Shown piece after piece: positions 22,679 to 31,705 of a stretch of 64,000 nucleotides of DNA. The DNA is taken from contig JACRLX010000046.1 of NCBI GenBank assembly GCA_016235165.1, positions 149,203-213,202 on the forward strand, written 5' to 3'. Numbering within the stretch: the stretch's first letter is position 1; each line of letters opens with the position of its first letter. A program made the position numbers and the translations under genes. The DNA comes from Rhodocyclales bacterium. Its GTDB lineage: Bacteria; Pseudomonadota; Gammaproteobacteria; Burkholderiales; Rhodocyclaceae. Below the pieces are notes generated by a model, which searched no databases, was not told where the DNA came from, and saw only the letters and a list, made by a program, of their open reading frames with translations.

Positions 22679-23920
22679 TCAGGCGGACAGGCGTGCGTCG
22701 ATCAACTCGATCCAGTGCCGCACCGGAACATCCGCGCCGCTGCCGATGTGGCCGATGCAGCCGACATTGGCGCTGGCGATCGCCGCCGGCCGGCCCGCCG
22801 TCAGGGCATGGACCTTGTTGGCCAGCAGGCGCTGCGAGATTTCCGGTTGCAGCACGGAATAAGTACCGGCCGAACCGCAGCACAGGTGCGAGTCGGCCAC
22901 CGGCGTCAGGACATAACCGGCGGCGGCAAGCAGGCTTTCAACCGTGCCGCGGATCTTCAGCCCGTGTTGCAGGCTGCACGGGCTGTGGAAGGCCAGCAGG
23001 CGCTCGCTTTCGGGCAGCGGCGGGCAGGCCGCGAGCAGGGCTTGCAGTGCCTTGGCCTCGGCGGCGATGACTTCGCTGACGTCGCGTGTCGCCAGCACCA
23101 CACGCGCCGACTTCGTCGCATAGTCGGGATCGTCCTGCAACAGGTGGGCGTAGTCGACCACCTGGGTGCCGCAACCCGAGGCCGTGATCACCACCTGCTC
23201 GGCGCCGGCTTCGAGCAGCGGCCACCAGGCATCGATGTTGCGCCGTGCATCCTCGCGCGCACCTTCGTGCTCGTTGAGGTGCAGGCGCACGGCGCCGCAG
23301 CAGCCGGCGCCCCTGGCCTCGATCATTTCGATGCCGAGCCTGTCCAGCACGCGCCGGGTGGCACCGTTGATGTTGGGAAACATCGAGGGCTGCACGCAGC
23401 CGGCCAGCGCGATCATCTGCCGCGCATGGCGGCGCGAGGGATGGGGCCCGGCCGAGGTGAGCGGCGGCAGCTTGGCGCGCAAGGCGCCGGGCAGGGCCAG
23501 ACGCACCGACTGGCCCAGCTTCATCGCCGTGCCGAACAGCACGGGACGCGGCAGCAGGCTGCGCAGTGCGCCGCGCATCACGCCGTCCATGCCGCTGCGC
23601 GGCACCTTCTTCTCCACCACCTCGCGGCCGATGTCCAGCAGGCGCGAGTAATGCACGCCGGAAGGGCATGTGCTTTCGCAGGAACGGCAGGTCAGGCAAC
23701 GATCGAGGTGCAGTCGTGTCTTCTCCGTCGGCTCGGCGCCTTCGAGCACCTGCTTGATCAGGTAGATGCGGCCACGCGGTCCATCGAGCTCGTCGCCGAA
23801 TAGCTGGTAGGTCGGGCAGGTCGCGGTGCAGAAACCGCAGTGCACGCAGCGGCGCAGAATTTCATCAGCCTCGCGGCCGGCCGTGGTGTCGCGGATGAAT
23901 GCTGCGAGGTGGGTTTCCAT
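22679..23920 (-). CDS. glcF: Glycolate oxidase iron-sulfur subunit
   Basis: The 413-residue protein has two [4Fe-4S] ferredoxin motifs near the N-terminus (CVHCGFCTATCPTY and CLTCRSCESTCPSGVHY). Two CCG-type cysteine-rich domains follow (ALAGCVQPSMFPN...GCCGAV and FHSPCSLQH...LCCGSAGTYS), as in GlcF/LutA-type electron-transfer subunits. Together with the flavin subunits GlcD and GlcE it oxidises glycolate to glyoxylate and passes electrons to the quinone pool. It lies 9 bases after glcE. The length is normal. Confidence 0.96.
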   Translation of the reverse strand: METHLAAFIRDTTAGREADEILRRCVHCGFCTATCPTYQLFGDELDGPRGRIYLIKQVLEGAEPTEKTRLHLDRCLTCRSCESTCPSGVHYSRLLDIGREVVEKKVPRSGMDGVMRGALRSLLPRPVLFGTAMKLGQSVRLALPGALRAKLPPLTSAGPHPSRRHARQMIALAGCVQPSMFPNINGATRRVLDRLGIEMIEARGAGCCGAVRLHLNEHEGAREDARRNIDAWWPLLEAGAEQVVITASGCGTQVVDYAHLLQDDPDYATKSARVVLATRDVSEVIAAEAKALQALLAACPPLPESERLLAFHSPCSLQHGLKIRGTVESLLAAAGYVLTPVADSHLCCGSAGTYSVLQPEISQRLLANKVHALTAGRPAAIASANVGCIGHIGSGADVPVRHWIELIDARLSA

Positions 23921-23929
23921 GGCGGCGAT

Positions 23930-24997
23930 TCAGAACTCGGGGTACAGGCGGCCGGGATTGAACACGCCATAGGGATCGAAGCGCTGCTTCAGGCGTCGAT
24001 GGATTTCCATCAGCGCCGGGGCCAAGGGCGTGAATACGCCGCCGGCCCGCTGTTCCGCTCGGCCGCCACGGAACAGTGTGGCATGGCCGCCGGCACGCGT
24101 GGCCGCGTCGCGCAGGGTGCCTGCCGCGGCGTCGATCCGAAGCCAGCGCTGCGCACCACCCCACTCGATCAGCGTTGCGCCAGGCAGATCCAGCGGCGGC
24201 GCCACCGAAGGCAGCGACAGGCGCCACAGCGGCCCCTGGTCATCCGCCGCAAAAAAAGCAGCCGTCTGCTCGCGTAGCCCCTGCCAGAAGTCGGTCGCCG
24301 CCGTTTCGCCCATCACTTCACCACCGAGCGCGGTGCAAGCCGCGTTTACCGCCGCCTGTGCGCCCGACAGACGGATGCTCAGCACGCCGTCCTCCCAGAC
24401 GCTGGCGACCAGCGGCAGCGGCCGGCCAGCCCAGCGGTTTAGCGCCTCCAGCGCCTTGTCCTGCGGCAGATCGAAACGCAGACTGGCGTCTCCCGGCGGC
24501 ACCGGCAGCACCTTGAGCGAGACATCGAGGATCAGCCCCAGCGTGCCGAGGCTGCCAACCATCAGGCGCGAGACATCGAAACCCGCCACGTTCTTGATCA
24601 CTTCGCCGCCGAACTTGAGCACACGGCCTTCGCCATCCATGATCCTCACGCCCAGCACGAAGTCGCGCAGGCTGCCCGCCGTCGCCCGGCGCGGTCCGGA
24701 GAGGCCGGCGGCGACCGCGCCGCCGACGGTGGCGCCACCAAAGTCCGGCGGCTCGCAGGCAAGGCACTGGCGCCGTTCCGCCAGCGCCGACTCCAGTTCC
24801 GCCAGCGACGTTCCGCAGCGGGCGGTGATCACCAGCTCGCTTGGCTCGTAACTGATGATGCCGTTGTAGGCCCGGGTCTCCAGCACCTGACCGGCCAGCG
24901 GCCCGCCGTAGAAATCCTTGCTGCCGCCGCCACGCGGGCGCAATGGCTTGCGCTCCATGATGCGGGCACGGAATTCGTCGAGCATGCCCTGGACCAT
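23930..24997 (-). CDS. glcE: Glycolate oxidase FAD-binding subunit
   Basis: The 355-residue protein has the FAD PCMH domain with LRPRGGGSKDFYG, the LACEPPDFGGATVGGAVA segment and RDFVLGVRIMDGEG, followed by GGEVIKNVAGFDVSRLMVGS, and ends in FDPYGVFNPGRLYPEF. It is shorter than GlcD, as is usual for GlcE. The start is ATG 24997, sharing one base with the glcD stop; the longer in-frame reading frame upstream lies inside glcD. It is needed with GlcD and GlcF for glycolate dehydrogenase activity. Confidence 0.95.
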   Translation of the reverse strand: MVQGMLDEFRARIMERKPLRPRGGGSKDFYGGPLAGQVLETRAYNGIISYEPSELVITARCGTSLAELESALAERRQCLACEPPDFGGATVGGAVAAGLSGPRRATAGSLRDFVLGVRIMDGEGRVLKFGGEVIKNVAGFDVSRLMVGSLGTLGLILDVSLKVLPVPPGDASLRFDLPQDKALEALNRWAGRPLPLVASVWEDGVLSIRLSGAQAAVNAACTALGGEVMGETAATDFWQGLREQTAAFFAADDQGPLWRLSLPSVAPPLDLPGATLIEWGGAQRWLRIDAAAGTLRDAATRAGGHATLFRGGRAEQRAGGVFTPLAPALMEIHRRLKQRFDPYGVFNPGRLYPEF

Positions 24998-26499
24998 TAC
25001 AGCCGCTCCAGTTCCGGGAAGGGAATGTCGCCGCCATGCACATGCATGCGCCCCGATTCGGCGCAGCGATACAGGGTCGGGATGGCCTTCTCCGGATTGA
25101 GCAGGCCCTCGGGATCGAAGGAACGCTTGACGGCGTGGAAGGCGCGCAGTTCGTCGGCGCAGAACTGGTCGCACATCGAATTGATCTTTTCATAACCGAC
25201 GCCATGCTCGCCCGTGATGGTGCCGCCGAGGTCCACCGAGAGCTTGAGGATCTCGGCGCCGAAGGCCTCGGTGCGCTCCAGCTCGCCGGGCACGTTGGCG
25301 TCGTAGAGGATCAGCGGGTGCATGTTGCCGTCGCCGGCATGGAAAACGTTGATGCAGCGCAGGCCGTATTTTTTCTCCATGGCATAGATCGCCAGCAGCA
25401 TTTCGCCGAGGCGCTTCCTCGGGATGGTGCCGTCCATGCAGTAGTAGTCGGGCGAAATGCGCCCCGCGGCGGGAAAGGCCGCCTTGCGCCCGGCCCAGAA
25501 CAGCAGGCGCTCGGACTCCGACTGCGAAACGCGGATGCGGGTGGCGCCGCTGTTTTCCAGCACGGACTGCATGCGCCCGATTTCCTCCGCCACTTCCTCC
25601 GCGGTGCCGTCGGATTCGCACAGCAGGATCGCCGCCGCGTCCAGATCGTAACCGGCCTTGACGAAGGGCTCGACCGCGGCGGTGGCCGGCTTGTCCATCA
25701 TTTCCAGCCCGGCCGGGATGATGCCTGCCGCAATCACGTCGGCCACGGCATTGCCCGCCGTCACCACGTCGGCGAAACTGGCGATGATGACTTGGGCATG
25801 GTCCGGCTTCGGCACCAGCCTGACCGTCACCTCGGTGACGATCGCCAGCAGGCCCTCGGAGCCGATGGACAGCGCCAACAGGTCGTAACCCGGTGCGTCG
25901 AGCGCATGGTTGCCGAATTCGACTATCTCGCCGCTGATCAGCACGGCGCGCACCCGCAGTACGTTGTGCAGCGTCAGGCCGTATTTGAGGCAATGCACAC
26001 CGCCGGAGTTCTCGGCCACGTTGCCGCCGATGGAACAGGCGATCTGCGAGCTCGGGTCCGGCGCGTAGTAGAGCCCGAAGGCCGCTGCCGCTTCGGATAT
26101 CGCCAGGTTGCGCACGCCCGGCTGCACCACGGCGAGGCGCGCCACCGGATCGACATGGAGGATGCGCTTCATCTTCGCCAGGCTCAGCACCACGCCCTGC
26201 GGATGCGGCAGGGCGCCAGCCGACAGCCCGGTGCCGGCGCCACGGGGCACCAGCGGCACCCCGGCAGCGCGACAGGCCTTGATCACCGCTACCACCTGCG
26301 CCTCGGTCTCGGGCAGGGCGACCGCCATCGGAACCTGGCGGTAGGCGGAAAGGCCGTCGCATTCGTAGGGCTTCACATCCTCATGCACCGCGAGCAGCGA
26401 ATCCTTTGGCAGGAGTCGCTCCAGTTCAGCCAGCAGCGCGGCACGATCGATCCCGGAAAAATCCTGGGCCTGTTCGGCAGAGTGTGCTCGCTGGTTCAT
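24997..26499 (-). CDS. glcD: Glycolate oxidase, FAD-linked catalytic subunit
   Basis: The 500-residue protein has the FAD-binding VPRGAGTGLSAGALPHPQG and the domain core IACSIGGNVAENSGGVHCLK. The C-terminal substrate domain has CINVFHAGDGNMHPLILYD and GTITGEHGVGYEK, the metal/His motifs of the GlcD/D-lactate dehydrogenase family. Adjacent glcE and glcF make glycolate the most likely substrate over D-lactate. The start ATG overlaps the ttuD stop in ATGA. Confidence 0.96.
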   Translation of the reverse strand: MNQRAHSAEQAQDFSGIDRAALLAELERLLPKDSLLAVHEDVKPYECDGLSAYRQVPMAVALPETEAQVVAVIKACRAAGVPLVPRGAGTGLSAGALPHPQGVVLSLAKMKRILHVDPVARLAVVQPGVRNLAISEAAAAFGLYYAPDPSSQIACSIGGNVAENSGGVHCLKYGLTLHNVLRVRAVLISGEIVEFGNHALDAPGYDLLALSIGSEGLLAIVTEVTVRLVPKPDHAQVIIASFADVVTAGNAVADVIAAGIIPAGLEMMDKPATAAVEPFVKAGYDLDAAAILLCESDGTAEEVAEEIGRMQSVLENSGATRIRVSQSESERLLFWAGRKAAFPAAGRISPDYYCMDGTIPRKRLGEMLLAIYAMEKKYGLRCINVFHAGDGNMHPLILYDANVPGELERTEAFGAEILKLSVDLGGTITGEHGVGYEKINSMCDQFCADELRAFHAVKRSFDPEGLLNPEKAIPTLYRCAESGRMHVHGGDIPFPELERL

Positions 26500-27785
26500 G
26501 GCTGGTCTACCGCTTCGATCAGGATGGCCCTGAAATCATTGACGTTGGTGCGCGTCGGCCCGGTGACGACAAGGTCGCCGAGCGCGGAGAACACGCCGTA
26601 GGCATCATTGTCGGCGAGCCGGGCACGCAAATCAATTCCTTCCGCCGCCGCGCGCGACGCAGTATCGGGCAGCAGCAGCGCGCCGGCATTGTCTTCCGAA
26701 CCGTCGATGCCGTCGGTGTCGCCGGCAATGGCATGGATGCGGCCATGGCCATTCAGGGTCAGCGCCAGGCCGAGCAGGAACTCCAGGTTGCGTCCGCCGC
26801 GCCCGCCGCCCTTGACCGTGACCGTGGTCTCGCCGCCGGAAAGCAGCACGCATGGCCCCGCCAGCGGCACGCCATGGGCGGCACAGGACAGCGCGATGCC
26901 GCCGAGTACACGGGCGACTTCACGCGCCTCGCCTTCGATCGTGTCGCCCAGCACCAGCGGCATCACGCCGCGCTGGCGGGCAAGCTCGGCGGCGGCGGCC
27001 AGCGAGCGCTGCGCCGTGGCGATGACATGCGATTCGCAACGAATGAAGCGGGGATCGTCGGCCTTCGGCGATTCCGCCGCGCCGCCGGCCAAGGCGCGAC
27101 GCGCGGCGTCGGGCAAGCCTATGCCGTAGCGTTCGACGATTTCCAGGGCCTCGGCGCAGGTGGTCGGATCGGGCACGGTCGGCCCCGAGGCGATGGTGGT
27201 CAGCTCGTCTCCCGGCACGTCGGAAATCGCCAGCGTGACCACGCGCGCCGGCGCAGCCGCCAGCGCAAGTCGCCCGCCCTTGATCGCCGAAAGATGTTTG
27301 CGCAGGCAATTGATCTCGGCGATGCTGGCGCCGCAGGCCAGCAGCGCACGGGTCACGGCGCGCTTGTCGTCGAGCCTGATGCCGGCCATCGGCGCCGCCA
27401 GCAAGGCCGAACCGCCGCCGGACAGCAGCACCAGCACCAGGTCGTCCGCCGTCAGCCCCTGCACCGACTGCAACAGGCGCGCGGCGGCCTGCTGGCCGGC
27501 CGCGTCGGGCGTCGGATGGGAGGCCTCGACCACCTCGATGTGCCGGGTCGACATGCCATGGCCATAGCGGGTGACGACCAGCCCCGACAGTTGCCCGAAG
27601 TTGCCACGCCAGTGCGTCTCGACGGCATGCGCCATGGCCGCCGCCGCCTTGCCGGCGCCGACTACCACGGTGCGGCCCCTGGGCGGATCGGGCAGCCAGC
27701 CGGCGATGCAATGCGCCGGATCGGCGGCGGCAACGGCGGCGTCGAACAGATCGCGCAGCAGCGCGCGCTGGTGCAGGTAGTTCAC
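26496..27785 (-). CDS. ttuD: Glycerate 2-kinase, MOFRL family (TtuD/GckA)
   Basis: The 429-residue protein has VVVGAGKAAAAMAHAVE, VLLSGGGSALLAAP, TLAISDVPGDELTTIASGP and the C-terminal MOFRL domain with LLSGGETTVTVKGGGRGGRN and AIAGDTDGIDGSEDNAGA. These enzymes phosphorylate D-glycerate to 2-phosphoglycerate; older literature called TtuD a hydroxypyruvate reductase. GTG at 27785 is chosen because it overlaps the hyi stop as GTGA and starts VNYLHQRALLRDLFDAA, the family N-terminus. The frame continues upstream to 27845, but that part overlaps hyi. Confidence 0.93.
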   Translation of the reverse strand: MNYLHQRALLRDLFDAAVAAADPAHCIAGWLPDPPRGRTVVVGAGKAAAAMAHAVETHWRGNFGQLSGLVVTRYGHGMSTRHIEVVEASHPTPDAAGQQAAARLLQSVQGLTADDLVLVLLSGGGSALLAAPMAGIRLDDKRAVTRALLACGASIAEINCLRKHLSAIKGGRLALAAAPARVVTLAISDVPGDELTTIASGPTVPDPTTCAEALEIVERYGIGLPDAARRALAGGAAESPKADDPRFIRCESHVIATAQRSLAAAAELARQRGVMPLVLGDTIEGEAREVARVLGGIALSCAAHGVPLAGPCVLLSGGETTVTVKGGGRGGRNLEFLLGLALTLNGHGRIHAIAGDTDGIDGSEDNAGALLLPDTASRAAAEGIDLRARLADNDAYGVFSALGDLVVTGPTRTNVNDFRAILIEAVDQP

Positions 27786-28558
27786 CGCGGGGCTTTCATC
27801 CAGCCAAAGCTGTCCCCGGTCGCCGCGCTGGGCCGGTACTCGCAACCTATCCAGCCGGAATATCCGAGGCGATCGAGGTGGGCGAAGAGGAAGGGGAAAT
27901 TGATTTCGCCGGTGCCTGGCTCGTGGCGTCCGGGGTTGTCGGCAAGCTGGATATGGCCAATGCGGGGCAGATTCTCCTCCAGCCGCCGCGCCAGATCGCC
28001 CTCCATGACCTGGGCATGGTAGATGTCGTACTGGAGCCGGAGATTCTCATGTCCCGCAGCAGCGATCAGCGCCAGACCGGCGTCGCTGGTGCTGACCAGG
28101 AAACCTGGCGTGTCGCGCGTATTGAGCGGTTCCAGCAGCAGCCCGATGCCGGCGCGGCGCGTCACGGCGGCGGCGAAGCGCAGGTTCTCGACCAGGGTCT
28201 CGCGCGCCTTCTCGGGGCTTACGCCCGGCGGCGGGATCCCGGCCAGGCAATTCAGGCGCGGGCAGCCCAGCAGCCTGGCGTATTCGATGGCCAGGCCGAC
28301 GCCATCCTGGAATTCGGCAATGCGGCGCGGATGACAGGCTATCCCTCGCTCCCCCGCCGCCCAGTCGCCCGCCGGCAGGTTGAACAGCACCACGTCGAGG
28401 CCGGACGTTAGCACCACCTCGGCCAGTGCCGCGCGATCGAACTGGTAGGGAAAATGGAACTCGACGGCGGCAAAACCCGCCGCCCGTGCCGCCGAAAAGC
28501 GCTCCAGGAAAGGGCGCTCCGTGAACAGGAAAGAAAGGTTCGCGGAAAAACGGGGCAT
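27782..28558 (-). CDS. hyi: Hydroxypyruvate isomerase
   Basis: The 258-residue TIM-barrel protein starts MPRFSANLSFLFTERPFLER and has the Hyi signature GDWAAGERGIACHPRR, LLEPLNTRDTPGF and GHIQLADNPGRHEPGTGEIN. The Glu and His metal ligands of the AP-endonuclease-2-like xylose-isomerase fold are in place. It interconverts hydroxypyruvate and tartronate semialdehyde in glyoxylate assimilation. It is the first gene of the leftward operon. Its usual partners Gcl (glyoxylate carboligase) and GlxR (tartronate semialdehyde reductase) are not in the window. Confidence 0.93.
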   Translation of the reverse strand: MPRFSANLSFLFTERPFLERFSAARAAGFAAVEFHFPYQFDRAALAEVVLTSGLDVVLFNLPAGDWAAGERGIACHPRRIAEFQDGVGLAIEYARLLGCPRLNCLAGIPPPGVSPEKARETLVENLRFAAAVTRRAGIGLLLEPLNTRDTPGFLVSTSDAGLALIAAAGHENLRLQYDIYHAQVMEGDLARRLEENLPRIGHIQLADNPGRHEPGTGEINFPFLFAHLDRLGYSGWIGCEYRPSAATGDSFGWMKAPR

Positions 28559-28570
28559 CGCCCGATTCTA

Positions 28571-28723
28571 TATGTCCCCGACTATGTCGGGGACGGTATC
28601 CCTCTTGTGGATATGTCCCCGACTATGTCGGGGACGGTGTCCCTCTTGTGGATATGTCCCCGACTATGTCGGGGACGGTGTCCCTTTTGCGGATATGTCC
28701 CAATGAGTTGCGGACATTTACCC
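28571..28723. repeat. Tandem 41-bp palindromic repeat (three full units and a decayed fourth)
   Basis: Three 41-base units start at 28571, 28612 and 28653. Each contains a perfect hairpin, GTCCCCGAC-TAT-GTCGGGGAC, then GGT[A/G]TCCC and a short TTGTGGA-like spacer. A fourth unit from 28694 keeps TATGTCCC, GGAC and the period but has lost the hairpin. There are no variable spacers, so this is not CRISPR. A single related hairpin lies upstream of uvrA (9951-9978). The design resembles REP elements mobilised by RAYT-type transposases, though no such gene is present here. The array lies between divergent hyi and the b561 gene. Confidence 0.85.
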
Positions 28724-28862
28724 TCCGCCGAAAGTTCCGCGGAAACCGCCAATTTATTGTTGCCGACAGCGCAGCAATCAATTGAAGTCGCACGTATTTC
28801 CCCGCTCCTCCGATCCGCGTAAAGTCCGGCTCTCGCAAACAGCATACGTGCAACGATCCGCC

Positions 28863-29435
28863 ATGCCCGCTTCGACATTCCAGCCAGCATCCGCCTACAC
28901 CCGCACCGCCATCGGCCTGCACTGGCTGATCGCCATTGCCTTGGCGGGTACGTTTGCGCTGGGCATCTACATGCCCGACCTGCCGCTCTCGCCGCAGAAG
29001 CTCAAGCTCTATTCCTGGCACAAATGGGCCGGGGTGAGCATTTTCCTGTTCGTGATCCTGCGCTTGGTGTGGCGCTTCGGCCATCGTCCGCCGGCCCTGC
29101 CGGCAGGAATGCCCCGCTGGCAGGTACGGCTGGCGGAAGGAACCCACCACCTGCTCTACCTGCTGATGTTCGCCGTGCCCTTGTCGGGCTGGCTGATGAG
29201 CTCGGCCAAGGGCTTCCAGACCGTCTGGTTCGGCGTGCTGCCGCTGCCCGACCTGTTGAACAAGGACAAAGAACTTGGCGACGCGTTGCGGCAACTGCAC
29301 ATGCTGCTCAACTTCAGCATGGCTGGCCTCGTCCTGGTCCACGCCGCTGCCGCCGTCAAGCATCACCTGATCGACCGCGACGACATCCTGGCGCGCATGC
29401 TGCCCTTCCTAGCCCACAGCGGAGCCAAAAAATGA
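28863..29435 (+). CDS. Cytochrome b561-type diheme membrane protein
   Basis: The 190-residue protein has four membrane helices with candidate heme-ligand histidines in AIGLHWLIAIAL, LYSWHKWAGV, LHMLLNFSMAGLVLVHAAAA and TKHH-type positions such as GTHHLLYLL. This is the bacterial CybB/b561 family, which moves electrons between quinol and periplasmic partners. ATG 28863 is chosen because the helical core begins just after it. The stop overlaps the next gene (YceI) in ATGA. B561-YceI pairing is common and suggests a joint periplasmic redox or lipid-related role. Confidence 0.9.
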   Translation: MPASTFQPASAYTRTAIGLHWLIAIALAGTFALGIYMPDLPLSPQKLKLYSWHKWAGVSIFLFVILRLVWRFGHRPPALPAGMPRWQVRLAEGTHHLLYLLMFAVPLSGWLMSSAKGFQTVWFGVLPLPDLLNKDKELGDALRQLHMLLNFSMAGLVLVHAAAAVKHHLIDRDDILARMLPFLAHSGAKK

Positions 29436-30001
29436 AATCCAACCTCACCCTGTCCTGCCTCGCACTGATCGCCAGCCTGCTGCATGCCCCGGCAGCACAG
29501 GCCGTCGAGTTCAAGCAGTTTCAGGCGGCGAAGAGTTCGCTGTCCTTCGTGTACAAGCAGATGAATGTGCCGGTCGATGGCCAGTTCAAGAACTTCCGCG
29601 CCAGGATCGCCTTCGACCCCGCCAAGCCGACCGCCGCCAAGGCCGAATTCGAAATCGACCTGGCCAGCATCGACGCCGGCTCCAAGGACGCCAACGACGA
29701 AGTCGCCGGCAAGGCCTGGTTCGACACCAAACAGTTTCCGGTTGCGAAGTTCGTCGCCAGCTCGGTCAAGCCCTTGGGCAACAACCGCTACGAGGTCGCC
29801 GGCAAGATGAGCATCAAGGGCAAGACCCAGGATCTCGCCACGCCGGTTACCGTAAGCCAGCAAGGCGACGGCGCCAGTTTCGACGGCAGCCTGGTGTTGA
29901 AGCGCGCCGACTATGCCATCGGCGACGGCGTCTGGGCCGACTTCGGCACCGTCGCCAACGAAATCCAGATCAAGTTCCACCTCGTTGCCACCAGCAAGTA
30001 A
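29432..30001 (+). CDS. YceI-family periplasmic protein, copy 1
   Basis: The 189-residue product has a signal peptide (MKSNLTLSCLALIASLLHAP, AAQA cleavage region). A YceI lipocalin-like beta-barrel domain follows, with VDGQFKNFRARIAFDP, FEIDLASIDAGS, EVAGKAWFDTKQFPVAKFV and GKMSIKGKTQDLATPVTV. YceI proteins bind polyisoprenoids such as ubiquinone precursors in crystal structures. Coupling to cytochrome b561 by a 4-base overlap fits a quinone-related role. It is distinct from the following YceI copy, which shares the fold but only limited sequence. Confidence 0.92.
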   Translation: MKSNLTLSCLALIASLLHAPAAQAVEFKQFQAAKSSLSFVYKQMNVPVDGQFKNFRARIAFDPAKPTAAKAEFEIDLASIDAGSKDANDEVAGKAWFDTKQFPVAKFVASSVKPLGNNRYEVAGKMSIKGKTQDLATPVTVSQQGDGASFDGSLVLKRADYAIGDGVWADFGTVANEIQIKFHLVATSK

Positions 30002-30023
30002 TCCAACCACCCAGGAGAAACCC

Positions 30024-30590
30024 ATGAACAAGCTCGTCCTCGCCGCTGCCCTTGCCAGCTTTTCCGCCACCGGCTTCGCCGCGCCGGAAACCTTCGGCGT
30101 CGAATCCACCCACACCTTTCCGCGCTTCGAGTACAGCCATTTCGGCTATTCGAACCAGGTCCAGCGCTTCGACAAGACCAGCGGCAAGATCGTCCTGGAT
30201 CGTGCCGCCAAAACGGGATCGGTCGATGTGAGCATCGACGCCAGGTCGGTGAATACCGGCTATGCCCTGTTCAACCAGCACATCCAGGCCGAGGATTACT
30301 TCCACACCGAGAAATTTCCCAGCATCAGCTTCAAGTCGACCGCCGTCAAGTTCGATGGCGACAAGCCGGTCGCCATCGAAGGCAACCTGACCATCAAGGG
30401 TGTGAGCAAGCCGGTGACCTTGACCGTGACCAGCTTTCACGCCATGCCGCACCCGATGCTGAAAAAGGACGCCATCGGCGCCAATGCCTCGACCACCGTC
30501 AAGCGCTCCGAATTCAACATGGGCAAGAACGTGCCCTACGTCAGCGACGAAGTGAAAATCAGCATCGCCGTCGAAGCCGTCAAGGAATAA
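30024..30590 (+). CDS. YceI-family periplasmic protein, copy 2
   Basis: The 188-residue product has a signal peptide (MNKLVLAAALASFSATGFAA) and a YceI domain starting ETFGVESTHTFPRFEYSHFG. Typical features follow: VDVSIDARSVNTGYALFNQH, DYFHTEKFPSISFKST and ANASTTVKRSEFNMGKNVPY. It is preceded by CAGGAGAAA and lies 22 bases after the first copy. Two different YceI proteins in one operon suggest separate ligands or sequential carriers; neither ligand can be named from the sequence. Confidence 0.92.
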   Translation: MNKLVLAAALASFSATGFAAPETFGVESTHTFPRFEYSHFGYSNQVQRFDKTSGKIVLDRAAKTGSVDVSIDARSVNTGYALFNQHIQAEDYFHTEKFPSISFKSTAVKFDGDKPVAIEGNLTIKGVSKPVTLTVTSFHAMPHPMLKKDAIGANASTTVKRSEFNMGKNVPYVSDEVKISIAVEAVKE

Positions 30591-30613
30591 GCCGGCCTTT
30601 CCGGCGGCGGCGC

Positions 30614-31705
30614 CTACAGGGCAATGCTGCCGACTTCGTGCGAGAGCGCCTCGATGGCGCTCTCGTCCATTTCGAGCAGGCGCTTGCCCAGCGCGGCAAA
30701 ATGCTCCTGCCCGGCGCTGGCGGCCAACAACATCGCCGTCACCTGCCCGCGAAGCGGAGTCCCAGGTGCGCAGAGCGCGTCAGCGCCGTCCCGCAAGGGG
30801 ATACCGCTTCGCATAACTCTTGCCGCGTAGGCTGACTGCAGGCGCGGAAACATCTCGCGCCGCAAGCCTTCGAAGGTGGCGAACCAGAAGTGCAGCGAAT
30901 CCGTGGATTCGCGGCGCAGCAGGCCCGGCAGCGTCACCAGGCAATCCGCCAGGTTGTCCTTGACGGCGCGGGCAAAGATTTCCGCGCGCTTGCCGCCCAG
31001 GCTGGCGAGCTTGGCCTGCCAGCCGGCGCCGAGCACGCGGGCGGCGGCAAGTTCGCCCTCCTCGTGCAGCACCAGGGTTTCGATCTCGCCTTCGGTCATG
31101 CGTTCGATCGCGGCCTGCGGATCGATGTCGTAGCCATACGCCAGCAGAGCCGACTTGAGCGCGCCGTCCTGCTGTTTCTGGTCCCAGCCCTCGGCCTTCT
31201 CCCACAGCCACTGGTGCAGCGCCTCGCGCCGCACGATCAGCGTCGCGCCCTGCGAAGCGGCCGGAATGGCGGCGACGTCGCGCGCATATTCGCAGCCGCA
31301 GACCAGCAGGCGGGCATCGCCGCGCCGCTCGTCGCGCGCCAGTTCGCCAAGGAAGAAATGCGGCTTGCGGAAGCGGCCGATGCCGGCGCCATAGACCAGG
31401 CCGCTGCCGGCCAGTGCGGCGTTCACCGCGTCGGCGTCAAACGGATCGATCGCGCTCCCGGCGACCGGAACGGCAACAAAGTCATCGCTGGCAATGCTTT
31501 CCCAACGCTGCTCGCGCGCGGCGATCCAGAGCCCCACCTCCTCGCGCGGCGGCATCACGCCATGGGGCAGCTGGTGTTCCCAACGATAGAACTCGCGCAT
31601 GCCGAGCAGGTAGGTGCACAGGCTGACGTCACGCGCATGGCGCGCGTCGGCGATGTCGCAGTTGGTCTGCACCGCGCCCACCAGGGCGGCCATGCCGGCG
31701 ATCAC
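30614..31705 (-). CDS. Conserved protein of the Sfum_1244-like family (tentative)
   Basis: The protein of about 363 residues has MAALVGAVQTNCDIADARHA then SLCTYLLGMREFYRWEHQLP near the start. The rest is soluble and helical, including HHFxx-like regions RFRKPHFFLGELARDERRGD and LHFWFATFEGLRREMFPRL. The N-terminal pattern recalls proteins annotated as Sfum_1244 family, function unknown; this is from memory and uncertain. GTG 31705 overlaps the preceding stop as GTGA; ATG 31693 is an alternative start. It is the last gene of a leftward group beginning with the HTH-ferredoxin reductase. Confidence 0.7.
   Translation of the reverse strand: MIAGMAALVGAVQTNCDIADARHARDVSLCTYLLGMREFYRWEHQLPHGVMPPREEVGLWIAAREQRWESIASDDFVAVPVAGSAIDPFDADAVNAALAGSGLVYGAGIGRFRKPHFFLGELARDERRGDARLLVCGCEYARDVAAIPAASQGATLIVRREALHQWLWEKAEGWDQKQQDGALKSALLAYGYDIDPQAAIERMTEGEIETLVLHEEGELAAARVLGAGWQAKLASLGGKRAEIFARAVKDNLADCLVTLPGLLRRESTDSLHFWFATFEGLRREMFPRLQSAYAARVMRSGIPLRDGADALCAPGTPLRGQVTAMLLAASAGQEHFAALGKRLLEMDESAIEALSHEVGSIAL

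Noticed and set aside
28571..28723. Possible CRISPR array
   Set aside because: Units are directly tandem with no variable spacers, and no cas genes are present.
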